Positions 33,995 to 42,098 of a DNA stretch of 64,000 bases are shown here, piece after piece (the stretch's first letter is position 1; each line of letters starts with the position of its first letter). Below the pieces are notes generated by a model that was given only the letters and a program-made list of their open reading frames with translations, did no database searches and was not told where the DNA came from. The position numbers were made by a program, and so were the translations under genes. Source of the DNA: Paenibacillus graminis (GTDB taxonomy: Bacteria; Bacillota; Bacilli; Paenibacillales; Paenibacillaceae); NCBI RefSeq assembly GCF_000758705.1, contig NZ_CP009287.1, positions 4,526,001 to 4,590,000 on the forward strand, in the 5' to 3' direction.

Positions 33995-34319
33995 AAAAAA
34001 TAGCGGTAATTGTTCAGGCGGAGTTTTATTCTCGCTTATCCAACAGGCCTCCCAGATAAGAACAGCATCATTCCGCCCGCACCTGCCCAAATTTACGCTG
34101 AATCCATTGGCAGCTTTGGATTTCGTCACGAATGGGTGACTCATCGGCTACAACCGCCTCTAATTGGATTAGTGGTACCTCAGGCCGGGATTTTGCCTCT
34201 GGTTTCCTTCAGGTCGCAACTCGCGGTGTACACCCTTGCTCTTGGCTACTGGTTAGGTAATACCAGCCCCCCCGTTCGGGACTTTTATCCAAGAGATAAC
34301 GCCCATGCTGGGCGTATCA
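33995..34319 (-). mobile_element. Truncated group II intron (5' domain I relic)
   Basis: On the minus strand the block opens ACGCCCAGCATGGGCG and continues with AAGTCCCGAAC, GCAAGGGTGTACACCGCGAG, CTGAAGGAAAC, GGCAAAATCCCGGCCTGAGG and GTGACGAAATCC. That is the order of conserved elements at the 5' end of ORF-bearing bacterial group II introns. It stops where the reverse-transcriptase frame would begin, after a degraded CTCCGCCTGAA. No reverse transcriptase or domains V-VI are present, so it cannot splice or move. Its 5' end lies immediately behind the mgl terminator, the usual site of intron classes that target terminators. Confidence 0.78.
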
Positions 34320-34321
34320 TC

Positions 34322-34354
34322 AAAAAAAGGCGTTTGCGGATACCCCGCAAACGC
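34322..34354 (-). terminator. Terminator of the mgl operon, followed by the intron relic
   Basis: GCGTTTGCGG and CCGCAAACGC form a perfect 10-bp stem and are followed on the minus strand by CTTTTTTT. A second GC-rich hairpin, GTTCCTCCCC/GGGGAGGGAAC, lies just upstream at 34364-34392. Confidence 0.88.
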
Positions 34355-34423
34355 TATTATACTGTTCCTCCCCGGCAAAGCGGGGAGGGAACTACCTTAG
34401 GTGATGCAAGTAGCGGAAGGGAG

Positions 34424-34567
34424 GTTTGGAGCTGTAGGAGCGAATGCATCCGCCTGAAAGCTTTCCGAAGGACAGCTCACATCGATGCATACACTGTCCT
34501 CGGATTCTGCCGCTGCCAGCAGTTCAAATCAGGAAATCCGAGAACAACAGCGGCTGGAAGCCTAAAC
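34424..34567. repeat. Dispersed non-coding repeat, family 2, copy 2
   Basis: It begins GTTTGGAGCTGTAGGAGCGA and ends in the AAATCAGGAAATC and AACAGCGGCTGGAAG blocks, the same borders as 13709-13814 read on the minus strand. The middle (about 65 bases with CATCGATGCAT) is longer and different. It sits between the mglC stop and the operon terminator, so it would be part of the mgl transcript's 3' end. Confidence 0.75.
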
Positions 34568-34623
34568 ACTACCTGCAGCCACGTCCTTATCACCTCAAGA
34601 GCATTTTCCCCTCATCACTTCGC

Positions 34624-35631
34624 TTACTTCTTCGACGAATATTTCCGCATATCAAACGATACCGCAGCGATGATGATCAGACCCTTGATAATCAATTGAT
34701 AGTAAGGGCTGATGCCGATAAAGGTCAGGCCGTAGTTAATCAAGGTGAAGATAATAACACCGACGAGGACACCAGGTACGGTACCGATACCGCCTGTAGT
34801 GGATACGCCGCCGACTACGCAGGCTGCGATGGCGTCAAGTTCGTACATGTTGCCATAGTTGTTCGTGGCGCCGCCTGTCCGGGCAGCCTCAAGCACACCA
34901 GCCAGACCATAAAGAGCGCCGGCGATAGCATAGATGTAGATCAGGTTCTTGGATACATTGATCCCGGATACCTTGGCAGCCTGCATGTTGCCGCCGATGG
35001 CGTACATGTTTTTGCCCAGCTTGGTTTTGTTGAACAGCACCCAGACAATGGCCGCGACCACCAGAGCTATGATTACAATGTACGGTATCGAATATTGTCC
35101 GCTGCCTATGAAACCAGAGCCTATTTTGGTGAAGTCAGGACGCAGGCCGCCGATAGGCTGCGATTGGTTCGGGTCCATATCAAAGTACAGCGAGTTCAGA
35201 CCGTAAACGATCAGCATCGTGCCCAGTGTGGCGATAAACGGCGGAACGTTAAGCTTGGAAACTATGATACCATTGATAAGACCGCAGAGGAGACCGGCAA
35301 CGATGGCAATAAGAATGGGCAGCCATACCTGCACCTGAGGCATATCCGGGAAGAAACGGCGTGAATAATCCGGAATTTGCAGCATAGAGGCGGAGATAAC
35401 GGCTGTGAAGCCTACAACGCGGCCCGCTGACAAGTCCGTACCGGCTGTGATTAGAATAAAGGCGACACCAAGGGCGATGATTACCCGGGTGGACGACTGA
35501 ATTAGCACGTCGCGCAGGGTATTGATGGACATGAAGCTTGGCTCATAGATGATAATTCCTAGAATTAACAGTACCAATACGATATAGATCGCGTTCTGAG
35601 TGACAAAGGATTGAGCTTTTTTAACGTTCAT
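34624..35631 (-). CDS. mglC: Galactose/methyl-galactoside-type sugar ABC permease
   Basis: 335 residues and 8-10 hydrophobic helices of the RbsC/MglC permease family. 'GVAFILITAGTDLSAGRVVGF' is the conserved 'T-x-G-x-D-L-S-x-G' motif; 'NVPPFIATLGTMLIVYGLNSLY' and 'AIGGNMQAAKVSGINVSKNLIYIYAIAGALYGLAG' follow the MglC pattern, including the EAA-like loop 'GGNxxAA..SGI'. The 'DPNQSQPIGGLRPDF' insert is typical of MglC rather than RbsC. It forms the channel with MglA and receives sugar from MglB. Last gene of the operon, 14 bases after mglA. Confidence 0.93.
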   Translation of the reverse strand: MNVKKAQSFVTQNAIYIVLVLLILGIIIYEPSFMSINTLRDVLIQSSTRVIIALGVAFILITAGTDLSAGRVVGFTAVISASMLQIPDYSRRFFPDMPQVQVWLPILIAIVAGLLCGLINGIIVSKLNVPPFIATLGTMLIVYGLNSLYFDMDPNQSQPIGGLRPDFTKIGSGFIGSGQYSIPYIVIIALVVAAIVWVLFNKTKLGKNMYAIGGNMQAAKVSGINVSKNLIYIYAIAGALYGLAGVLEAARTGGATNNYGNMYELDAIAACVVGGVSTTGGIGTVPGVLVGVIIFTLINYGLTFIGISPYYQLIIKGLIIIAAVSFDMRKYSSKK

Positions 35632-35645
35632 TAGTAGTTTCCCCC

Positions 35646-37157
35646 TTAGTGCTGTGCGGCGAGACGCATAACTTCAGTTTCCGTAGCCTGCTCGCCTTCT
35701 AGTATTCCTGTTAGTCGGCCTTCCGACATGACCATCACGCGGTCGGACATCCCGAGCAGCTCCGGCATTTCGGACGAGATCATGATAATGCTTTTGCCCT
35801 GCTTCGCCAGATCGGCAATGATCGAATAGATCTCGAACTTGGCGCCGACGTCTATTCCGCGGGTGGGTTCATCCAGCAGAAGAACCTCAGGCTCGGTGAG
35901 CAGCCACCTGGCCAGCAGCACCTTTTGCTGGTTGCCGCCCGACAGATTCATGATCTGCGTCTTGGTCGTTGGTGTCTTAGTTCGCAGCTTTTCGATCATT
36001 TTATCGACTTCCACCTTCTTTTTTTGGCCGTCAAGCAGGAAATATGGGGTCTTGTAACGATCCAGATTGGCAATCGCACCGTTCTCATGAACCGACAACA
36101 CCGGGAAAATACCGGTTACACGGCGCTCTTCGGTGAGCAGGGCCAGCCCGTGCTTTTTGGCATCCTGCGGCGATTGAATGTTGACCTTTTTACCGCCAAT
36201 GGAGATGCTTCCGGATTTTATGGCCCGCAGGCCGAACAAGGCTTCAATAACCTCTGTCCGCTGTGCGCCGACCAGACCGCCAACGCCCAGAATTTCACCG
36301 CGTCTAAGCTCAAAGGACACATCCTTGAACGAGCGGGGCTCCGTCGATGTAAGCCCTTCCACTTTGAGAAAAACTTCACCTGGAACGTTATGACGTTCTG
36401 GGAACCGGTTAGTGAGGTCACGGCCGACCATTCTGGAGATAATCAGATCTGTTGTCAGCTCCGCCGAAGGCCAGGTGCCGATTTTTTTGCCGTCACGCAT
36501 GATCGTCACTTCGTCGGAGATTTCAAGGATTTCTTCCATTTTGTGAGATATATAAATAATGGCTACGCCTCTTTTTTGCAGATCCCGGATAATCCGGAAT
36601 AAATGCTCCACTTCGACGCTGGTCAGCGAGGAGGTTGGTTCATCCATTACGATGACACGGGAATGAAAAGAGACCGCTTTGGCGATTTCGATCGATTGGA
36701 TTTTGGATACGGACAGCTTGCCCACCAAGGTTTCGGGATTCAGATCGATATCCAGATCCTTGAAAAGGTTTTCAGTGTCAGTAAACATTTTCTTGTGGTC
36801 GATGAACTGAAACGGTCCGAAGCCCTTCGTCGGAAAACGTCCCAGCCAGATATTCTCCATCACATTGCGGAACGGAACCGGATGCAGCTCCTGATGGATC
36901 ATGGAGATTCCGTGCCCCAGAGCATCATTGGAATTCGTAATATTAGCCTTTTCACCATCCAGATAGATCTCACCGGCATCCGGTGAATAGATTCCAAACA
37001 GACATTTCATCAGTGTAGACTTGCCTGCGCCGTTTTCGCCCATAAGTGCATGGACCGAACCCGGCCTAACCTTAAGGCTGACGCCGTCCAGCGCCTTAAC
37101 GCCGGGAAATTCTTTGGTGATATTGTTCATTTCCAGCAAAAATTCTGTTTTTGCCAT
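35646..37157 (-). CDS. mglA: Sugar ABC transporter ATPase, two domains
   Basis: About 503 residues with two ATPase halves. The first is canonical: Walker A 'MGENGAGKSTLMKCLFG', signature 'KLSVSKIQSIEIAKAV', Walker B 'VIVMDEPTSSLT'. The second has the degenerate 'GLVGAQRTEVIEALFGL' in place of Walker A, and 'NLSGGNQQKVLLARWLL' and 'VLLLDEPTRGIDVG'. That asymmetry is normal for MglA/RbsA/AraG. ATG at 37157 has AGGGGGC eight bases upstream; the frame to 37202 is not used. It energises uptake of galactose or glucose-like sugars. Confidence 0.95.
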   Translation of the reverse strand: MAKTEFLLEMNNITKEFPGVKALDGVSLKVRPGSVHALMGENGAGKSTLMKCLFGIYSPDAGEIYLDGEKANITNSNDALGHGISMIHQELHPVPFRNVMENIWLGRFPTKGFGPFQFIDHKKMFTDTENLFKDLDIDLNPETLVGKLSVSKIQSIEIAKAVSFHSRVIVMDEPTSSLTSVEVEHLFRIIRDLQKRGVAIIYISHKMEEILEISDEVTIMRDGKKIGTWPSAELTTDLIISRMVGRDLTNRFPERHNVPGEVFLKVEGLTSTEPRSFKDVSFELRRGEILGVGGLVGAQRTEVIEALFGLRAIKSGSISIGGKKVNIQSPQDAKKHGLALLTEERRVTGIFPVLSVHENGAIANLDRYKTPYFLLDGQKKKVEVDKMIEKLRTKTPTTKTQIMNLSGGNQQKVLLARWLLTEPEVLLLDEPTRGIDVGAKFEIYSIIADLAKQGKSIIMISSEMPELLGMSDRVMVMSEGRLTGILEGEQATETEVMRLAAQH

Positions 37158-37237
37158 GTTGATACGCCCCCTACGCTTTTTTTCTTTTTCCATGAGAGGC
37201 ACAGCGGTTCTATCCTGCTCCCTACCCGTAAGGAATT

Positions 37238-37264
37238 CCGGGAAGCGGACCTTCCGCCCCCCGG
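37238..37264 (-). promoter_or_regulatory. Stem-loop between mglB and mglA
   Basis: CCGGG..GGCGGA pairs with TCCGC..TTCCCGG in the 125-base gap. No T run follows. Such hairpins protect the mRNA of highly expressed binding proteins from 3' decay. Confidence 0.55.
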
Positions 37265-37281
37265 CATTATTTAGTTCAAGC

Positions 37282-38361
37282 TTATTTTGCGTCAGCTACA
37301 TTGTCTTTGGTGATTTTTTTGTAGGAAATCCATACATATTGGTTGTCGGTGATGTCAAAGCCTACATTTTCCTTGGTTGGGGCTTCGCCTTTGGCCAACA
37401 GCGCAGCCAGTGTAATCGCCGCTTTACCTTGGTTGTTGGCATCGTTCAGCACTGTACCGAGCATGGTTCCATCCTGCAGCGCCTGAACCGCCGGAGCCGT
37501 TGCGTCAACCCCTACAACCGGCATGTACTTATCACCTGTAAAATATCCGGCAGCTTTCAGAGCTTCGATCGCGCCGAGGGCCATATCATCGTTGTTGGCA
37601 AGAACGGCTTCAATTTTGTCGCCATGGGAGCCGAGGAAGGCTGCCATTTTTTCTTGGCCTTTGACGCGGTCCCACATTGCGGTATCTTCAGCCAGTTTCT
37701 CTACCTTGATACCGGCATCTTCGATCGCCTGGATGGAGTATGTGGTGCGCAGCTCAGCATCCTGATGTCCCGGTTCGCCTTTCAGCATTACATATTGGAG
37801 CACGCCGTCTTTGTTTTTGTCCGCTTCAGGGTGCGCCTTCCAGTAATCCACAATCAACTGGCCTGACATGGTGCCGGACTCTTCTGCTTTAGCGCCGACA
37901 TAGTACACTTTGTCCCATTTCTTCATATCTTCCGGGAGCGGTTCGCGATTCAGGAACACCACTGGGATGTTTGCGGTTTTGGCTTTATCGATAATTACGC
38001 CTGCTGCCGTGCGGTCAACCGGGTTAATCAGCATGCCGTCGTATTTTTTTGTGATGAAGAGGTCCACCTTGTCGTTCTGTGTAGGCTGTGAGTTTTGGCT
38101 GTCTACGATGTCTACGGTAGCGATGTCTTTCGCAGCCGAGTCAATCGCGTTGCGGACACCGGTCATGAACGTGTCATCAAATTTGTAGATGGCCACGCCG
38201 ACTTTAGGAGTTTTACCCGCAGCAGCACCGGAGTTGGTACTGCTGGTGGCTTCTGCAGCGTTGTCTTTTTTTCCTGTATCGGCATTATTGTTGCCGCCGC
38301 AGCCTGCCAAAGCCGCACCCAGCAAAGCACTGGCGAGTAAAACGGAAGTGATTTTTTTCAT
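37282..38361 (-). CDS. mglB: Galactose/glucose-binding lipoprotein
   Basis: 359 residues. The lipobox 'LLGAALAGC' places the lipid-modified cysteine at 21, followed by a Ser/Thr/Asn linker. The binding domain has 'KVGVAIYKFDDTFMTGVRNAI', 'DGMLINPVDRTAAGVIIDKAKTANIPVVFLNREP', 'YVGAKAEESGTMSGQLIVDYW', 'AVLANNDDMALGAIEALKAAG' and 'PVVGVDATAPAVQALQDGTMLGTVLND', the MglB type with sugar-stacking aromatics. It is the outside receptor of the MglBAC uptake system. AGGAGG precedes the ATG. A likely catabolite-control site lies about 80 bases upstream. Confidence 0.95.
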   Translation of the reverse strand: MKKITSVLLASALLGAALAGCGGNNNADTGKKDNAAEATSSTNSGAAAGKTPKVGVAIYKFDDTFMTGVRNAIDSAAKDIATVDIVDSQNSQPTQNDKVDLFITKKYDGMLINPVDRTAAGVIIDKAKTANIPVVFLNREPLPEDMKKWDKVYYVGAKAEESGTMSGQLIVDYWKAHPEADKNKDGVLQYVMLKGEPGHQDAELRTTYSIQAIEDAGIKVEKLAEDTAMWDRVKGQEKMAAFLGSHGDKIEAVLANNDDMALGAIEALKAAGYFTGDKYMPVVGVDATAPAVQALQDGTMLGTVLNDANNQGKAAITLAALLAKGEAPTKENVGFDITDNQYVWISYKKITKDNVADAK

Positions 38362-38438
38362 AATTATTTGACCTCCTGATAATGTTTCTTTTTAGTTGTA
38401 TCCGGTATGTCCCGGGTACATTCTTATTATGCCCGAGG

Positions 38439-38454
38439 TGAAAGCGGTTGCGAA
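38439..38454. promoter_or_regulatory. Putative cre (CcpA) site upstream of mglB
   Basis: TGAAAGCGGTTGCGAA resembles the cre consensus TGWAARCGYTWNCW with two mismatches. A location upstream of a sugar-uptake operon supports it. Confidence 0.45.
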
Positions 38455-38596
38455 TATAAAATACTCATCTGTTGTATGAAAATTCTCATATACTGAAAAG
38501 AACAAAACGGCTGCCCCCCCCTTCACTGGGTAACGCAGCTGTTGTGGATTTCAGTTTAGCGTTTGCCTGGAGAACCCTTCATGAACCGCGGCAATT

Positions 38597-38787
38597 CCAA
38601 GTGGAAAATGGATCACTAATTGCCCCGGCACTACCGATCTTTGCTCCCTAAGTTGGAAAAAGGATCACTAATTCAGCACATTTTGCTTCTGAATCAGTAA
38701 AATCACCCAATTAAGTTTCCTTTTTCCACCTAAATCTCCGATTTGTTGATTTTGAAGAGAAATAAGTTCCCTTTTTCCACTTATTGA
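38597..38787. repeat. Family 3 motif cluster, four copies
   Basis: AAGTGGAAAATGGATCACTA (38598) and TTGGAAAAAGGATCACTAAT (38654) are forward; AATTAAGTTTCCTTTTTCCA (38709) and AATAAGTTCCCTTTTTCCAC (38761) are reverse. The same motif clusters at 4635-4815, and both clusters lie beside a copy of family 1. The wider stretch 38380-38790 holds no gene. Confidence 0.6.
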
Positions 38788-38792
38788 TTGTT

Positions 38793-38925
38793 CACCGACG
38801 GCTTCGCCGCCCTTTTAAGGGCCTATGCTTCGGAAGCAGCGATACAGAGTATCGCTTTCAGGTATCGTTTCAGTGAGAAATGGAAGGATAAAGGATATTG
38901 TGCAACATATACTTTCTTATATTTG
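38793..38925. repeat. Dispersed non-coding repeat, family 1, copy B
   Basis: It has GACGGCTTCGCCGC, CCTATGCTTCGGAAGCAG, GATACAGAGTATCGCTTTCA, TTTCAGTGAGAAATGGAAGG and ACTTCTTATAT-like ends in the same order as copy A at 3737-3878. Its right end covers the stop codon of the gene fragment at 38917-39234. Confidence 0.75.
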
Positions 38926-39234
38926 CGCAAAAAAAAGGCCAAGCAGTACGACGAGGCCGACAAGAAGCGCCGTCATAACAGCCCAAGCCCATTTCTGGTT
39001 TGGAGATGGCCGGGTTGGCTTTCCTTTGAGAGCGGGCAGCAGCAGACCTGCCCAAACCCAACGGGTACAATTCCCAACCTGAAGTTGATTCTGTGCCAAG
39101 GCAGAATTGGTCAGTACATTGAGCAGCAGCAGAGAGTTGGCCCCGAGAGCGGTTCCCCACAGAAGGGCGCTTATGGACTGGCGGTTTGCCGCCCGGGCCG
39201 GTGCGGTTTTTCTCCACAGCCGGAGCCAAAACAG
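38917..39234 (-). pseudogene. Fragment of an unknown membrane protein gene
   Basis: An open frame of about 105 codons with no start codon near its beginning (it is preceded by TAA at 39235-39237). It encodes two hydrophobic helices, 'SALLWGTALGANSLLLLNVL' and 'WAWAVMTALLVGLVVLLGLF', with a charged linker between them. Codon use looks like neighbouring genes, so it is probably the C-terminal end of a membrane protein whose front is lost. The family is not recognised. The stop overlaps repeat copy B. Confidence 0.4.
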
Positions 39235-39255
39235 TTAATAGGACGATGACGTAAG

Positions 39256-40275
39256 TTATCTTACAAACGGAAACAGCAGCTTTTGATTCTCCGGCCACAG
39301 CATATTATCCAGGTCAATCAGCTTCGTTCCGGTATCTACGCGCTCCGGCACATCCATGCCTTCCGTGGCTTCTACCGCGTATTTGACCGCTAAATATCCG
39401 TTATTGAAGGGATTCTGAATCACTGTGGCCTGAACTGTACCGTCTTGCAGCAACTCCAGCATGGAAGGCGAACTGTCAAAGGCCACCATCTTCAGCGGAC
39501 TGAGGCCCAATTCCTGAACGACTTTGCCCGCACCCTGCGAAGCCGTTTCATTCAGTGTGGCAATCCCGCGAAGATTGGGATGGTTAAGCAGCATGTCCCG
39601 GGTCAGCTGTTCGGCATCGGCAGTGTTGGAGGAGGTATAAGAAATCTGCACAACCTCAACATTGGGAAAACGCGCAGCATAGTTGAGAAACCCCTTTTCC
39701 CGTTCATCTGCATCCCGCGCACCGTAATCAATCGTCCCCGTCGAACTGGTCTGACCGCTTGTGGAATTGGTAAAATTGATGATTCCGATTTCCCCATATC
39801 CGTTCAAAAGATCAATCAGTCTTTCTGCGGATTTTTGCCCCGCTTCATAGCTGTTTGAGCCCACATAGGTTTTCACCTTGGCCGAACCCACCTCCGCATC
39901 GACTGAAATCACCGGAATCCTGTAGTATTCCGCCTGATCCACAACCTGTGCAAGCCCCATATAGCTGCTGGCTGCAAGGATGATCACATCGGCCTTTTGC
40001 TTAATGGACTCTTCCACCATGGTAATCTGTTCATCAATGTCGCTCTCCGAATCCGGCGCCTTGAACGTCAGCTTCACATTGAACTCCTTGGCGGCGGCTT
40101 CCGCACCGAGCTTCACTGTATTCCAGTAATCGCCCCGGTTCATTTTTACAATCATATGGACATTGTGTGTTTTATTCGTGCTGATGTATGCCGGAGAGGT
40201 GCCCAGACAGGAAGTAACCGCAAGCCCCAACACCGCGCACAGCAGCAGCACAAGCCCTAAGCGCAAGCTTTTCAT
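39256..40275 (-). CDS. Sugar-binding lipoprotein of the two-component system (RbsB-type fold)
   Basis: About 339 residues. Signal 'LRLGLVLLLCAVLGLAVTSC' gives a lipobox with Cys23. The periplasmic-binding type 1 fold shows 'VHMIVKMNRGDYWNTVKLGAEAAAKEFNVKL', 'ADVIILAASSYMGLAQVVDQAEYYRIPVISVDAEVG', 'YVGSNSYEAGQKSAERLI' and 'GIATLNETASQGAGKVVQELG'. Its ATG overlaps the kinase stop (ATGA), so it is made together with the sensor. In YesM/YesN systems such a lipoprotein captures a sugar and signals to the kinase ectodomain. The cognate sugar is probably that of MglB, by position. Confidence 0.9.
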   Translation of the reverse strand: MKSLRLGLVLLLCAVLGLAVTSCLGTSPAYISTNKTHNVHMIVKMNRGDYWNTVKLGAEAAAKEFNVKLTFKAPDSESDIDEQITMVEESIKQKADVIILAASSYMGLAQVVDQAEYYRIPVISVDAEVGSAKVKTYVGSNSYEAGQKSAERLIDLLNGYGEIGIINFTNSTSGQTSSTGTIDYGARDADEREKGFLNYAARFPNVEVVQISYTSSNTADAEQLTRDMLLNHPNLRGIATLNETASQGAGKVVQELGLSPLKMVAFDSSPSMLELLQDGTVQATVIQNPFNNGYLAVKYAVEATEGMDVPERVDTGTKLIDLDNMLWPENQKLLFPFVR

Positions 40276-42095
40276 TGTATGGATTCCTCCATTCCATCTT
40301 CCGGCCCTTCTCCGGCTGTGACCGCAGGAAAGCAAATGGTCACTGTAGTTCCTTCTTCAAGCTCACTCTCAAAAGCAAGTCCGTATTCCCGCCCGTAGAC
40401 CAGTCCGATCCGTTCATTCACGTTCCGAACGCCTACACCTGAACCGCTGCTGCTCTTGCCGCCGCCGCTCAATAGGGTACCCAGCGTCTCCTTGCTCATG
40501 CCAAGTCCGTTATCGCTGACCCGGATGACAATCAGACCCTCCTGCAGCCCGGCGGTAATAGTAATCAGACCCTCATCCGGCAGCATTTCGATGCCATGGT
40601 AGAGGGCATTCTCCACAATCGGCTGCAGAATCAGCTTAATCGTCTGGCAGGCCAGCACTTCGTCCTCAGCCCGAATCTCATAACGGAATTTATTTTTGAA
40701 GCGGAAGCTCTGAATGACCAGATAATGCCGGATATGATCCAGCTCCTCCTGCATAGTGATCATATTCTTCCCTTTGCTTAGGCTGATGCGGAAAAATTTC
40801 GACAGCGATTGAATCATCGTCACCACCTCATCCGTTTTGCCGCGTTCTGCCAGCCGGATGACCGAATTCAGCGTGTTGTACAGAAAATGGGGGTTGATCT
40901 GCGACTGAAGGACTTCAAGCTCCCCCTTACGTTTGGTTTCCTGCTCGTAGATAATCTGGTCCATCAGCTGTCTGATCCGCTGCAGCATCATGTTGAAACG
41001 CCGCGACAGCTGCTCCACCTCATAAGCGCCGCTGACATTGATCGGCGTATTGAGGTCCCCCTCCCCTACCTGCTTGACGGTACGCTCCAGCTTGCGGATG
41101 GGACTGGCAATCAGCCAGGAGAGGAGAATGGACAATACGATCACACCTATAATCACGACGCCCAGAAACCAGGCCAAAAAATGGTTCAGGTCACGTTTGG
41201 TGGTCACAATCTCATCGTAATAAGCCACACCTACAATCTTCCATCCTGTCAAATCCAGGGTGCGTACCGTAATAAAACGTTTCTCTCCTGTCGATTCGTC
41301 CAGGTAGCTGCGGTATTCATACTCCAGCACAGGCTCCACATTCTCATACTTCAGTCCGGCATAGATCAGCTGCTGCTGCGGATGATAGACAATATTGCCT
41401 AACGGGTCAAGGATGTAAGCGTAACCCCTTTTACCCAGCTTAACCTGTCTGCTGAGCTCATCAATGGTGCGGAAGTTGAAATCAATCAGCAGAATCCCTT
41501 TCCTGATTTGCCCGTTTTCTCTGTACTCAATCATTTTGCTGATCGAGACCACCCAGGTATAGCGTCCTTTGAACAAATTCTGGATATGGGGAGCGGAATA
41601 GGAAATTTCAGGGTTTTTGATCGCCGAGGTGAACCAGCTCTGACTCTGCAGCTGGGTGTTCAGCCGCATGTGCTGGCCAGGGGTACCGACAACATATTTT
41701 CCCTGGGGAGTGAATACCGCTACTGAAACCAGGTCCTCACGGCTGCTCATCAGTGTATCCATCCGTTCCCCAAGCAGGGGGGAGTCAATGGACGGACTGG
41801 ATGTAAGCTGCTCCTCCGCGGTTGCAAAGATATTCGCCATCCCTTTGACATACAGCTCCAGGTTGTAATTCACCTGCTCAATGATCTGCTGCATGTTCAT
41901 ATTGGCATTCTCTTCGGCCGTTGTGGCAAATTTGTTGTACAGCATAAAACTGACGATCACTGCAACGAGCACTGTGACCGCCGTAAAGGTTAAGGTTATG
42001 ATGAGCTGAATACTCCGCAGCTTGGAGGGCAAGCGGAACTTGCCTCTGCGCGGCTGCGGGCGGTGCGGAAAAAAATAAGGCTTCGGCTTGTTCAT
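40272..42095 (-). CDS. YesM-family sensor histidine kinase
   Basis: 607 residues. A first membrane helix 'LIITLTFTAVTVLVAVIVSF' is followed by a roughly 250-residue extracellular dCache-like domain ('TLMSSREDLVSVAVFTPQGKYVVG', 'GYAYILDPLGNIVYHPQQQ'). Then come a second helix 'FLAWFLGVVIIGVIVLSILLSWLI', a HAMP, and the His_kinase domain 'LQSQINPHFLYNTLNSVIRLAERG' with the phospho-histidine in NPHFLYN. The ATPase has 'IVENALYHGIEM', 'VSDNGLGMS' and 'GVGVRNVNERI'. It sits between its response regulator (three bases upstream) and the sugar-binding lipoprotein. It probably senses extracellular sugar for mgl control. Confidence 0.95.
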   Translation of the reverse strand: MNKPKPYFFPHRPQPRRGKFRLPSKLRSIQLIITLTFTAVTVLVAVIVSFMLYNKFATTAEENANMNMQQIIEQVNYNLELYVKGMANIFATAEEQLTSSPSIDSPLLGERMDTLMSSREDLVSVAVFTPQGKYVVGTPGQHMRLNTQLQSQSWFTSAIKNPEISYSAPHIQNLFKGRYTWVVSISKMIEYRENGQIRKGILLIDFNFRTIDELSRQVKLGKRGYAYILDPLGNIVYHPQQQLIYAGLKYENVEPVLEYEYRSYLDESTGEKRFITVRTLDLTGWKIVGVAYYDEIVTTKRDLNHFLAWFLGVVIIGVIVLSILLSWLIASPIRKLERTVKQVGEGDLNTPINVSGAYEVEQLSRRFNMMLQRIRQLMDQIIYEQETKRKGELEVLQSQINPHFLYNTLNSVIRLAERGKTDEVVTMIQSLSKFFRISLSKGKNMITMQEELDHIRHYLVIQSFRFKNKFRYEIRAEDEVLACQTIKLILQPIVENALYHGIEMLPDEGLITITAGLQEGLIVIRVSDNGLGMSKETLGTLLSGGGKSSSGSGVGVRNVNERIGLVYGREYGLAFESELEEGTTVTICFPAVTAGEGPEDGMEESIQ

Positions 42096-42098
42096 GGC

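Noticed and set aside
34010..35364. Plus-strand frames at 34010-34699 and 34444-35364
   Set aside because: The first spans the intron relic, terminators and repeat; the second is antisense to mglC.
38870..39298. 142-codon minus-strand frame over repeat copy B and the membrane fragment
   Set aside because: It overlaps the end of the binding lipoprotein and runs through the repeat in a different frame; the fragment frame at 38917-39234 has the membrane-helix pattern.
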